NCBI GenBank assembly: GCA_016195295.1
Contig: JACPZV010000272.1
Location: 1-12,245, forward strand
Direction of reading: 5' to 3'
Source: Acidobacteriota bacterium
GTDB taxonomy: Bacteria > Acidobacteriota > Vicinamibacteria > Vicinamibacterales > CAVVIG01
DNA length: 12,245 bases
Part shown: piece after piece, positions 5,745 through 12,243 of the stretch
Layout: every line of letters starts with the position of its first letter
Position numbering within the stretch: the first letter of the stretch is position 1
Program-made: the position numbers and the translations under genes
The notes under the pieces: model-generated
The model's input: only the letters and a program-made list of their open reading frames with translations
What the model was told of the DNA's origin: nothing
Databases searched by the model: none

Positions 5745-6736
5745 TTCTCGATAGTGACGGTCACCGGCTGCAGAATGCGCGCGGTGACGGCCTCGCCCGC
5801 GTGAATCGTGGCCGCTTTGCGATCGCCGGCCTCGACGGCGGCGGCGCCGCCGCCCGCACCGGCCGCCGCGCCGACGGCGGCGCCTTTTCCGCCACCGAGA
5901 ATCGCGCCGAGGATCGCGCCAGCCACGGCGCCCCCACCAACCTTGGCGGCGCTGCTGTTGCCCGGCGCTTCGCCGTCGCGATAGATCGTGTCGGTTTGAA
6001 TCGGCAGCCGCGTGCCGTCAGCCAGCACGAGCGTGTGGAAACGGATGCCGAGCCGCGCCCGCTCCTTGAACTTGCCGCCCTTTTCGACCAGCGTCACCGA
6101 CCCGACGGCGCGCGCGCCCGCGGGCACGGCGACGCGATCGCCGACTTTGACGTCGCGCGTCACGCGCGCCTCGACGCGATCTTCCACGCGCGCGCGCTCG
6201 CTCGTGATCGGCGTTTCGATCTGCAGTCCAATCACCGAGTTGACCGAGACGACGAGCTCTTCGAGGACCTTTTGCGGCGGCTCGGGCGCGCGCGGCGGTT
6301 CCGCCGCGGGCCGTTCTTCAACGCGCGGTGCCGGCGTGTTCTCGACGGGCGCGGGCGTGGCCACCGCGCTCGGCGCGGACGTCGCGGCGCTGTTGGGCCA
6401 CGGGCTCGTCAACGCTGGCAGTGGCTCATTCCGCGCGGTCCGGGTGTCGCGCGCCGTACTCGGACGCGCCGGCGGTTCGACGCGCCGCGTCACCGGCGCT
6501 GCCGCCTTTGGCGCCGCGGTCGGCGCTGGGATCTCGGTGGCCGGCGTTTTCGCGTTGCCGACCACGGCTTCGGTTTCCTGGACAGGCTGCGCGGATCGGT
6601 CCGGTGTCGGCGCGGCCGCGCGTTGCACCGCCGCCGGCGGCGCGGCATTCTGACGTGAGGCGAGGTAGCCGCCAGCGGTCGCGGCGGCAATGCACGCAAC
6701 GCCCAGAGCGGCAAACGCGAGTCGATTCGACAGCAT
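5741..6736 (-). CDS. Membrane-anchored envelope protein with Pro/Ala linker and glycine zipper
   Basis: This 331-residue protein is of unknown function. It has one N-terminal hydrophobic segment at about 7-25 (signal anchor or signal peptide) and a long Pro/Ala-rich, low-complexity linker at about 30-155. A folded beta-rich part follows at 157-260, including VPAGARAVGSV and ADGTRLPI. A glycine zipper lies at about 267-300 (G-G-G-A-V-A-G-A-I-L-G-A-I-L-G-G-G and on), and a closing strand reads AGEAVTARILQPVTV. This order recalls TrbI/VirB10-type proteins: a membrane anchor, a Pro-rich periplasmic linker and a 'PAG' beta domain with a hydrophobic hairpin. No conjugation genes are present and the match is structural impression only. 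The start at 6736 has AAGGAG nine bases upstream (6746-6751). A terminator follows the gene. Confidence 0.75.
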   Translation of the reverse strand: MLSNRLAFAALGVACIAAATAGGYLASRQNAAPPAAVQRAAAPTPDRSAQPVQETEAVVGNAKTPATEIPAPTAAPKAAAPVTRRVEPPARPSTARDTRTARNEPLPALTSPWPNSAATSAPSAVATPAPVENTPAPRVEERPAAEPPRAPEPPQKVLEELVVSVNSVIGLQIETPITSERARVEDRVEARVTRDVKVGDRVAVPAGARAVGSVTLVEKGGKFKERARLGIRFHTLVLADGTRLPIQTDTIYRDGEAPGNSSAAKVGGGAVAGAILGAILGGGKGAAVGAAAGAGGGAAAVEAGDRKAATIHAGEAVTARILQPVTVTIEK

Positions 6737-6941
6737 GAGAAAAAACTCCTTGAACTTCGCGACTGAGACAGGCAAGCCCTGTACCCTCGCGCGACCGCCA
6801 ATCGCTTTCGTAAGTCCGTGGGAGACCTAAGCTTACCAGATCGGCTGGACCCGAGGGACTGTCCCTTACGGATGAATGGTGTCCTGGACCGAGTGCAGCG
6901 CGGCGATCGCGCTTAACCGGCGAATTCTCTAGAATTCCCCT
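6737..6941. promoter_or_regulatory. Divergent intergenic region with two palindromes
   Basis: This 205-base spacer separates the glycine-zipper gene and the helical-motif gene. A perfect palindrome AGGGAC-T-GTCCCT sits at 6854-6866. A second inverted repeat, GAATTCT-CT-AGAATTC at 6922-6937, ends four bases before the rightward start codon. Within it TAGAAT (6930-6935) looks like a -10 box placed so that transcription could begin at the ATG itself. No convincing -35 box, known riboswitch or tRNA was seen. Confidence 0.45.
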
Positions 6942-7616
6942 ATGTCCGGACCGCGCTCGACTGGCGGGACGGTTGCAGTCAATCCTTTCGTGCCCCGCTG
7001 GCTCGCGCGCCCGTTTTTCGCCCTGACGGTCTGTGCCGTCACGGCGCTTGGGCCCGCCGCGGCCCTCGCCGCCACGGTCGATCAGATCGTCGAGCTCTCG
7101 AAAGCAGGCGTCTCGGAGGCGGTCATTCTCGCCCTCATCGATCGCGACAAGACGGTCTTCACGATTGAGCCCGAGCAGATCGTGACGTTGCAGCGCGACG
7201 GTCTCAGCGAGCGCGTGATCCTCGCCATGCTGAAAAGCGGTCGCCAGGAAGGCGAGGAGGCGGCGCGTGCCGCGGCCGCGTCCAATGCCGCGATGATCGC
7301 GGCCGCCATCGGGTCGGCGCCGGAAGTGGCGTTCGTGGGCCACGGACCGGACGTGCCGAACACCGCACACTCGTCGAACTTTTCCGATCCGCCGACCGTC
7401 GGCCTGCTGCCCGTGTCCGTGCCGTACGTCGCACCGTACTTCACCTCGTCACCCCGTCGCGCCTTCACCCCGTTTCGCCAGACGACTGGTGCCCGTCGTG
7501 TCGACGCAGTGACCCCGATTCTCTGCGTGGCCCACGTCACGCCTGCCGGGTCTGTTTCGTCACTGGCGCTGATCACCCGGTGCCCCGAAGTGATGCAGCG
7601 CTCGCCGCACCGTTGA
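6942..7616 (+). CDS. Secreted protein with a duplicated short helical motif; function unknown
   Basis: This 224-residue protein is not assigned to a named family. A signal peptide with a long N-region ends near 40-44 (A-A-A-L-A-A). An 18-residue motif then occurs twice, IVELSKAGVSEAVILALI at 49-66 and IVTLQRDGLSERVILAML at 80-97, with a 31-residue period. Similar 'ivxLxxaGvsexvIxxml' pairs are recalled from many acidobacterial exported proteins. An Ala/Glu-rich helix (101-123) follows, then a Pro/Ser-rich tail with two cysteines near the end (195, 214). No catalytic motif is visible. The ATG at 6942 has no Shine-Dalgarno sequence. A GTG at 6990 would give a more usual signal peptide and is an alternative start. 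It is followed by heptamer array D and then the M14 peptidase on the same strand. Confidence 0.7.
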   Translation: MSGPRSTGGTVAVNPFVPRWLARPFFALTVCAVTALGPAAALAATVDQIVELSKAGVSEAVILALIDRDKTVFTIEPEQIVTLQRDGLSERVILAMLKSGRQEGEEAARAAAASNAAMIAAAIGSAPEVAFVGHGPDVPNTAHSSNFSDPPTVGLLPVSVPYVAPYFTSSPRRAFTPFRQTTGARRVDAVTPILCVAHVTPAGSVSSLALITRCPEVMQRSPHR

Positions 7617-7617
7617 G

Positions 7618-7720
7618 ATTTCAGAGCTCAGATTTCAGATTTCAGATTACGATTGCTGATCGAATCTGAAGCGAATCTGCAATCTATAATCAATCTGAAT
7701 TCTGAAATCTGAAATTCCAG
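7618..7720. repeat. Heptamer array D, two inverted halves, leading into the M14 gene
   Basis: The left half reads ATTTCAG, AGCTCAG, ATTTCAG, ATTTCAG (7618-7645). The right half contains ATCTGAA (7664-7670), then after a degenerate stretch ATCTGAA, TTCTGAA, ATCTGAA, ATTCCAG (7693-7720). A perfect 15-base inverted repeat joins them: ATTTCAGATTTCAGA at 7632-7646 with its complement at 7701-7715, with 54 bases between. The array starts one base past the previous stop codon and ends overlapping the M14 ribosome-binding site. A TATAAT at 7685-7690 lies in the loop, but no good -35 box stands at 17 bases. Confidence 0.83.
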
Positions 7721-7728
7721 GAGCAGCT

Positions 7729-10725
7729 ATGAAATTCGTCAGCCTCGCCGTCCTCGCGCTCGTGCTCGGGTGGGGCGCGGCTTCTCGGCCCCTTGCGGCG
7801 CAAAGCAAGACGGCTCGGCCGCCTGTGCCCCAGACCATGACCATAGACGAGGAATACACCAAGCTCATCAAGCAGAACTTGCAGGATGCGCGGATCACGA
7901 CCGAGCTCGTGGACCATCTGCCGGCCTCGAACACGGTTCCATCCCCGCTGAAGTTCCTCGGACGCGCCGTCGGCACGCCGGGCGAGCTCACCTATGCGAA
8001 GGACATCTCCCGCTACTACGAGGCACTCGCGAAAGCCTCGCCGCGCGCCAAGTACTGGAAGGTGGGCACGACGGAGGAAGGCCGTGACATCGTGCTGTTG
8101 GCGATCGCGGACGAAGCGACGATCAAGTCGATCGACAAGTACCGGGACATGCTCGGCGAGCTGACCGATCCCCGCAAGACGAGCGAGACCCGCGCGCAGC
8201 AGCTCCTGCACGCCGCCAAGCCCATTTATTACGCGATCAGCGGCATGCACTCGCCCGAAACCGGCGGTCCCGAGATGTTGATCGAGCTCGCGTACCGCCT
8301 GATCGTCGAGGAGACGCCGTTCATCCAGAACATCCGGAACAACGTGATTACGCTGATCACGCCGGTCATCGAGGTCGACGGCCGCGAGAAGCAGGTGGAC
8401 ACCTACTACTTCAACAAGAAGCGCGCGCCAGGCGACGCGCGGCTGCCGCTGATGTATTGGGGCAAGTACGTGCAGCACGACAACAACCGCGACGGCTTGG
8501 GCCAGTTCCTCAAGCTGACGCAGACCGTGACGAAGGAAACGCTCGAGTGGCATCCCACGGTCATGCACGATTTGCACGAAGCGCAGACCTACCTCTACGC
8601 GTCGACGGGCACCGGGCCGTACAACGACTCGCTCGATCCGATTGTCGTCAACGAGTGGTGGATGCTCGCGGAAAACGACGTGATGGAGATGACCAAGCGC
8701 GGCGTGCCCGGCGTCTGGACGTACGGGTTCTACGACGGCTGGGTGCCGAACTACATGTTTTTCATCGCGCACAGTCACAACGCGATCGGCCGCTTCTACG
8801 AAGTGCAGAGCTACGGCCCGGATCCCTACGAGGCCCGGCCGGGCGCGACCGTGACGAGCAAGGAGTGGTTCCGCCCGAATCCGCCGCTGCCGTCAATCAA
8901 ATGGGGCCCGCGCAACAACACGAATATCCAGGAGTCGGCGCTGCTCTTCGCGCTGCAGCACGTGGCGAAGAACAAGGAGCTGTATCTCGAGAACTATTGG
9001 CTGAAGAACAAGCGCGCGGTCGACAAAGGGAAGAACGGTCCCACTTACGCGTGGGTGATCCCCGAGACGCAGCGCCGGAAGGCCGATGCCGCCGATGCCG
9101 TGAACGAGCTTCGCGCGCAGGGCCTCGAGATTTCGCGCGCGACCACGTCGTTCAAAGCCGGCAACGTCGACGTGAAGGCCGGCGATTTCGTCATCCGCGG
9201 CGACCAGCCGTTCCGCACGCTCGCCGATATGTATTTCTCGGTGCAGAACTACGCGCCGCAGAATCCTTCGCCCTACGACGACACCGGCTGGACCTTCCAG
9301 TACATGCGGGACGTGAAGATTCAAGCTGTGACTGACCGCTCGATTCTCGATCAGCACATGACGATGCTGTCGGCGGACGCGAAAGCGCCGGGCGGGATTG
9401 AAGGCACCGGCAGCGTACTCGTCGTCGATCACACCGCCGACAACAACATCGTCTCGTTCCGCTTCAAGAACGCGGACGTGAAGATGACGGCGGCCGAAGA
9501 GGACTTCGAGATCGCCGGCCACAAGTTCCGCGCGGGCGCGATCGTCATCCCGAACGCCGACCGCGCGAAGCTCGAGCTGTCGCTCAAAGACCTGGGGCTC
9601 TCGGCGTGGGCGGTGGCGTCCGCGCCGCCTGTAAGTACTGTCAAGACGCACGACCTCGACATCCCGCGCATCGGCTACATCCACAGCTGGACGCGCACGC
9701 AGGACGAGGGCTGGTGGCGCGCGGCGCTCGACAGCTACGGCGTGCCGTACAGCTACTTCGCGGATCAGAAGCTTCGCGAGGGCAACCTCCGATCGAAATA
9801 CGACGTGCTGATCTTTCCGCACGTCGGCGGGAGCGCGCAGTCACAGGTGAATGGGATGCCCGTGACCGGCAACTCGCCGCTGCCGTACAAGAAGACGGCC
9901 GAGTTTCCGAACCTGGCGTACGTCGACTCGAGCGACGACATCCGCGGCGGCATGGGCATCGAAGGACTCGCCGAGCTGGCGAAGTTCGTCCGGGAGGGTG
10001 GCACGCTCATCACCGAAGGATCGACCGCGACGATCTTCCCCGAGTACGGCATCACGACAGGCGTGACCGTCGAGGAGCCGGCGCAGCTCTTCGTGCGCGG
10101 ATCGATTCTGCGCGCGAAGATCAGCGACATGAAGAGCCCGATTGTCTACGGGTACGGCAGCACGGATCTGCCGGTTTACTTCAATCAGGCGCCCGTGCTG
10201 AACGTCGCCGGTGGGCTCGGCGGCTTCGGTGGCGGTCGCGGAGGCGGTGGCCGCGGCGGAGAGCCGGGCGCGAACCCGAATGCCGGCGCCGGCCAGAACG
10301 TGACGCCCAACGCCGTACCGCTGCGCATCCAGCCGCTCGAGCCGGAGCCCAACACGGTGACGGCCGGACGCGGCGAGCGTCCCCCGGCAGACGACGTGGC
10401 GCAGCTCCGCCAGATGGCGCAGCAATTCGGCATCACCCTGGACGAGACGCGTCCGCGCGTCGTGATGCAGTTCTCGTCGAACGCGAACGACCTGCTGCTC
10501 TCGGGCACGCTCGCCAACGGGCAGCTCCTGACGAATCGCGCCGCCGCCGTCGACCATCCGCTCGGCAAGGGTCACGTCGTCATGTTCGCGATTCGCCCGT
10601 TCTGGCGCTGGCAGACGCAGGGCACCTATACGCTCGGCTTCAACGCGATCATGAACTGGAACGATTTGGACGCGGGGAAGGCGGCGCCTGCTGGCCGTGG
10701 AACGACGAGTCAGCAGGAACGATGA
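7729..10725 (+). CDS. Large secreted M14-family zinc metallopeptidase with GATase-like C-terminal region
   Basis: This 998-residue exported protein is a predicted zinc carboxypeptidase-type (M14) enzyme. A signal peptide (1-24, ending P-L-A-A-Q) leads to the catalytic domain at about 85-420. The zinc motif is HSPE (H174, E177), NNRDG lies at 252-256, and the third zinc ligand is probably H283 in MHDLHEAQ. E358 in FYEVQSYG is the best candidate for the catalytic glutamate (Glu270 of carboxypeptidase A). A second region (about 645-775) has the alternating strands and GGTLITEG segment of a class I glutamine-amidotransferase-like fold without an obvious catalytic cysteine. A Gly-rich linker (826-847) and a last beta-rich part follow. 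AGGAG at 7719-7723 supports the start. Two exported peptidases in one window suit protein scavenging. The substrate is unknown. Confidence 0.9.
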   Translation: MKFVSLAVLALVLGWGAASRPLAAQSKTARPPVPQTMTIDEEYTKLIKQNLQDARITTELVDHLPASNTVPSPLKFLGRAVGTPGELTYAKDISRYYEALAKASPRAKYWKVGTTEEGRDIVLLAIADEATIKSIDKYRDMLGELTDPRKTSETRAQQLLHAAKPIYYAISGMHSPETGGPEMLIELAYRLIVEETPFIQNIRNNVITLITPVIEVDGREKQVDTYYFNKKRAPGDARLPLMYWGKYVQHDNNRDGLGQFLKLTQTVTKETLEWHPTVMHDLHEAQTYLYASTGTGPYNDSLDPIVVNEWWMLAENDVMEMTKRGVPGVWTYGFYDGWVPNYMFFIAHSHNAIGRFYEVQSYGPDPYEARPGATVTSKEWFRPNPPLPSIKWGPRNNTNIQESALLFALQHVAKNKELYLENYWLKNKRAVDKGKNGPTYAWVIPETQRRKADAADAVNELRAQGLEISRATTSFKAGNVDVKAGDFVIRGDQPFRTLADMYFSVQNYAPQNPSPYDDTGWTFQYMRDVKIQAVTDRSILDQHMTMLSADAKAPGGIEGTGSVLVVDHTADNNIVSFRFKNADVKMTAAEEDFEIAGHKFRAGAIVIPNADRAKLELSLKDLGLSAWAVASAPPVSTVKTHDLDIPRIGYIHSWTRTQDEGWWRAALDSYGVPYSYFADQKLREGNLRSKYDVLIFPHVGGSAQSQVNGMPVTGNSPLPYKKTAEFPNLAYVDSSDDIRGGMGIEGLAELAKFVREGGTLITEGSTATIFPEYGITTGVTVEEPAQLFVRGSILRAKISDMKSPIVYGYGSTDLPVYFNQAPVLNVAGGLGGFGGGRGGGGRGGEPGANPNAGAGQNVTPNAVPLRIQPLEPEPNTVTAGRGERPPADDVAQLRQMAQQFGITLDETRPRVVMQFSSNANDLLLSGTLANGQLLTNRAAAVDHPLGKGHVVMFAIRPFWRWQTQGTYTLGFNAIMNWNDLDAGKAAPAGRGTTSQQER

Positions 10726-10765
10726 ATTGGGTAAGTGGGTAATATGGTAATCGGGTAATTGATTG
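10726..10765 (+). repeat. Octamer array E immediately after the M14 stop codon
   Basis: Five 8-base units follow the TGA without a gap: ATTGGGTA, AGTGGGTA, ATATGGTA, ATCGGGTA, ATTGATTG. The unit differs in length and sequence from the heptamer arrays, but its placement against a stop codon is the same. Confidence 0.75.
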
Positions 10766-10775
10766 GGAGATTGAC

Positions 10776-10803
10776 GGCCGGGTTGCTGACGAGATACCCG
10801 GCC
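10776..10803 (+). terminator. Terminator-like hairpin after the M14 gene
   Basis: GGCCGGGT (10776-10783) pairs perfectly with ACCCGGCC (10796-10803) across a 12-base loop. Only two T residues follow, so intrinsic termination would be weak. It could instead protect the 3' end of the message. Confidence 0.45.
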
Positions 10804-10831
10804 TTGGGATTCTCGAACGCTGTAATTGAAG

Positions 10832-10869
10832 AAACTGCGTACTTTACCGATTCAAGCCGCGCAGTTTTT
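10832..10869 (+). terminator. Second inverted repeat with T-tract between M14 and the ATPase gene
   Basis: AAACTGCG (10832-10839) pairs with CGCAGTTT (10860-10867) across a 20-base loop, and the right arm runs into TTTTT. It may be a terminator for the M14 transcript or an attenuator before the ATPase gene. A further GAAGAC-(7)-GTCTTC hairpin lies at 10890-10908. Nothing else was recognised between 10804 and 10956, and no clear promoter for the ATPase was found. Confidence 0.4.
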
Positions 10870-10956
10870 GCTACTCAACATTCCGTCAGGAAGACGCATG
10901 CTGTCTTCAGCGAGCGTGGTACCATCCTCGACTGAAGCGAAGCGCCGTTTCGAACC

Positions 10957-12048
10957 ATGCGAACGCTCGATGTCCTGACGATCAAGAACTTCAAATCTAT
11001 CCGCGACCAGCAGTTGTCGCTAGGTCGGCTCAATGTGTTTATCGGCGGAAACGGATCCGGAAAATCTAACCTGATTAGCGTTTTCCATTTCTTAAGCCGC
11101 ATAGCGACGAGGCAACTTCAAACGTTCACCGGAATAGCTGGCGGTGCCGATAGGATTCTTCATTTTGGACGACGAGTCTCGCGGAGCCTTGCAATCAAGT
11201 TGATGTTCGCGGAGGGGGCCCATGCAAACGGTTACGCGATTGAGCTCGTCCCAACCGACGAAGATCGATTCATTTTCGAGCAGGAGACCGTTGAATACCA
11301 GGACAAACGACGCTACGACCGACCCTATCGGGACCTCATTGGATCGGGCCACGCTGAAGCGAAGTTGTCGACCTCTGAGAACAAGATCGCCAAGTACGTA
11401 CGAGTAGACCTTCAAACGTATCGTATTTACCACTTTCACGACACAAGCGCTGAAGCCAGAGTCAAACAAACGGCGAGCGTCGATGACAACAAGATTCTCC
11501 ATCCAGACGCCGCCAACTTGGCGGCGTTTCTGTACCGTCTGAAGAAGACAGATCCCAATTGCTTCACTTTGATTGAGTCTACCGTTCGTCAAATCGCTCC
11601 GTTCTTCGACCGATTCGACCTGGAACCAGATCGGCTCAACACACGTTCGATCAAGTTGGAATGGCGTGAGAAAGGAAGCGACGCAGTATTTACAGCTCAG
11701 GCACTTTCTGACGGGACGCTGCGTTTCATTTGTTTAGCGACCTTGTTTCTACAACCATCGCCTCCACCAGTCATCCTTATCGACGAGCCTGAGCTGGGTT
11801 TGCACCCGGCTGGGGTCACAGTCGTTGCCAGCCTTCTTCAGTCGGCGGCAACGAAGACGCAGGTCTTGGCGGCGACCCAATCCGTGACGCTTGTCAATCA
11901 ACTCACGCCCGAAGACGTGTGGGTTGTCGACCGTATTGAAGGCGCTAGCGTGTTCCGCCACCTTAAGGCGGAGAACTGGTCGGCATGGTTGGACGACTAC
12001 GCTCTCGGCGAGTTGTGGGAAAAGAACCTGCTCGGGGGAAGGCCGTAG
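10957..12048 (+). CDS. AAA/ABC-type ATPase of the OLD-like (AAA_21) kind
   Basis: This 363-residue cytoplasmic ATPase has the SMC/OLD-like layout. It begins LTIKNFKSIRDQQLSLGRLN, followed by Walker A GGNGSGKS (30-37), a long charged insert (about 85-240), signature ALSDGTLRF (249-257), Walker B VILIDEPE (272-279), LHP (282-284) and the switch segment ATQS (306-309). The C-terminus (YALGELWEKNLLGG) matches what I recall for ATPases encoded next to DUF4276 proteins. The DUF4276 reading frame starts four bases after its stop, so the two should be co-transcribed. No Shine-Dalgarno sequence precedes the ATG. G+C is low: 30/60 at 11221-11280 and 28/60 at 11401-11460, against 39/60 in the M14 gene (8041-8100). 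That suggests transfer. Such pairs are suspected of phage defence; this is inference. Confidence 0.88.
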   Translation: MRTLDVLTIKNFKSIRDQQLSLGRLNVFIGGNGSGKSNLISVFHFLSRIATRQLQTFTGIAGGADRILHFGRRVSRSLAIKLMFAEGAHANGYAIELVPTDEDRFIFEQETVEYQDKRRYDRPYRDLIGSGHAEAKLSTSENKIAKYVRVDLQTYRIYHFHDTSAEARVKQTASVDDNKILHPDAANLAAFLYRLKKTDPNCFTLIESTVRQIAPFFDRFDLEPDRLNTRSIKLEWREKGSDAVFTAQALSDGTLRFICLATLFLQPSPPPVILIDEPELGLHPAGVTVVASLLQSAATKTQVLAATQSVTLVNQLTPEDVWVVDRIEGASVFRHLKAENWSAWLDDYALGELWEKNLLGGRP

Positions 12049-12052
12049 TCTG

Positions 12053-12190
12053 TTGAGCCGGGCGCTGATCCTCGTCGAAGGACAAACTGAGGAGCGATTC
12101 GTCAAAGAAGTCCTTGCTCCCCACCTGGCCAAGGAGCAGCGGTTTTCGTTTCACGGCTTGACGCCATTCCACGCAAAGTCCGCCAGCTGA
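12053..12190 (+). pseudogene. Truncated DUF4276 (TOPRIM-like) partner of the ATPase
   Basis: The frame starts at TTG 12053, about ten bases after a GGGGGAAGG stretch, and runs 45 codons to TGA. Residues 5-24 (ALILVEGQTEERFVKEVLAPHL region) are the classic N-terminus of DUF4276 proteins, and the Glu in VEGQTEE matches the TOPRIM catalytic glutamate. Full members are about 200 residues, as I recall. Here similarity seems to end after A-P-H-L-A-K-E-Q, near 12140, and the frame then closes in unrelated sequence that also encodes the end of a minus-strand gene. The gene therefore looks broken by an insertion, deletion or assembly junction. If the junction is real, the pair is probably inactive. 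The start codon is uncertain. Confidence 0.6.
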
Positions 12191-12243
12191 TCCGCCAGCG
12201 CGTCGAGCTTGACCTTCCATCCCGGGCGCAGCACCAGCGCGGT
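12151..12243 (-). CDS. C-terminal fragment of an unrecognised protein (start beyond window)
   Basis: On the minus strand an open frame enters from the right edge and ends at TGA (complement of 12151-12153) after 30 residues that include LRPGWKVKLDALADQLADFA. Of the 30 codons 26 end in G or C, like the other genes of this chromosome and unlike the ATPase gene. It overlaps the tail of the truncated DUF4276 frame. I do not recognise the family. It could be part of the element or flank that interrupted the DUF4276 gene. Confidence 0.4.
   Translation of the reverse strand, partial: TALVLRPGWKVKLDALADQLADFAWNGVKP

Noticed and set aside
5429..6658. 409-residue plus-strand open frame across the antitoxin and glycine-zipper genes
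   Set aside because: It runs through the toxin-antitoxin promoter and terminator and is Arg-rich low complexity, so it is an antisense shadow.
6777..6941. Possible c-di-GMP or other riboswitch before the divergent genes
   Set aside because: I could not match the conserved core of any riboswitch class on either strand.
7653..7690. TTGCTG with TATAAT as a full promoter for the M14 gene
   Set aside because: The 26-base spacing is far outside the usual range, and the TATAAT may be a degenerate repeat unit.
7618..7720. Short CRISPR-like array
   Set aside because: The units are 7 bases, contiguous and degenerate, with no spacers and no cas genes.
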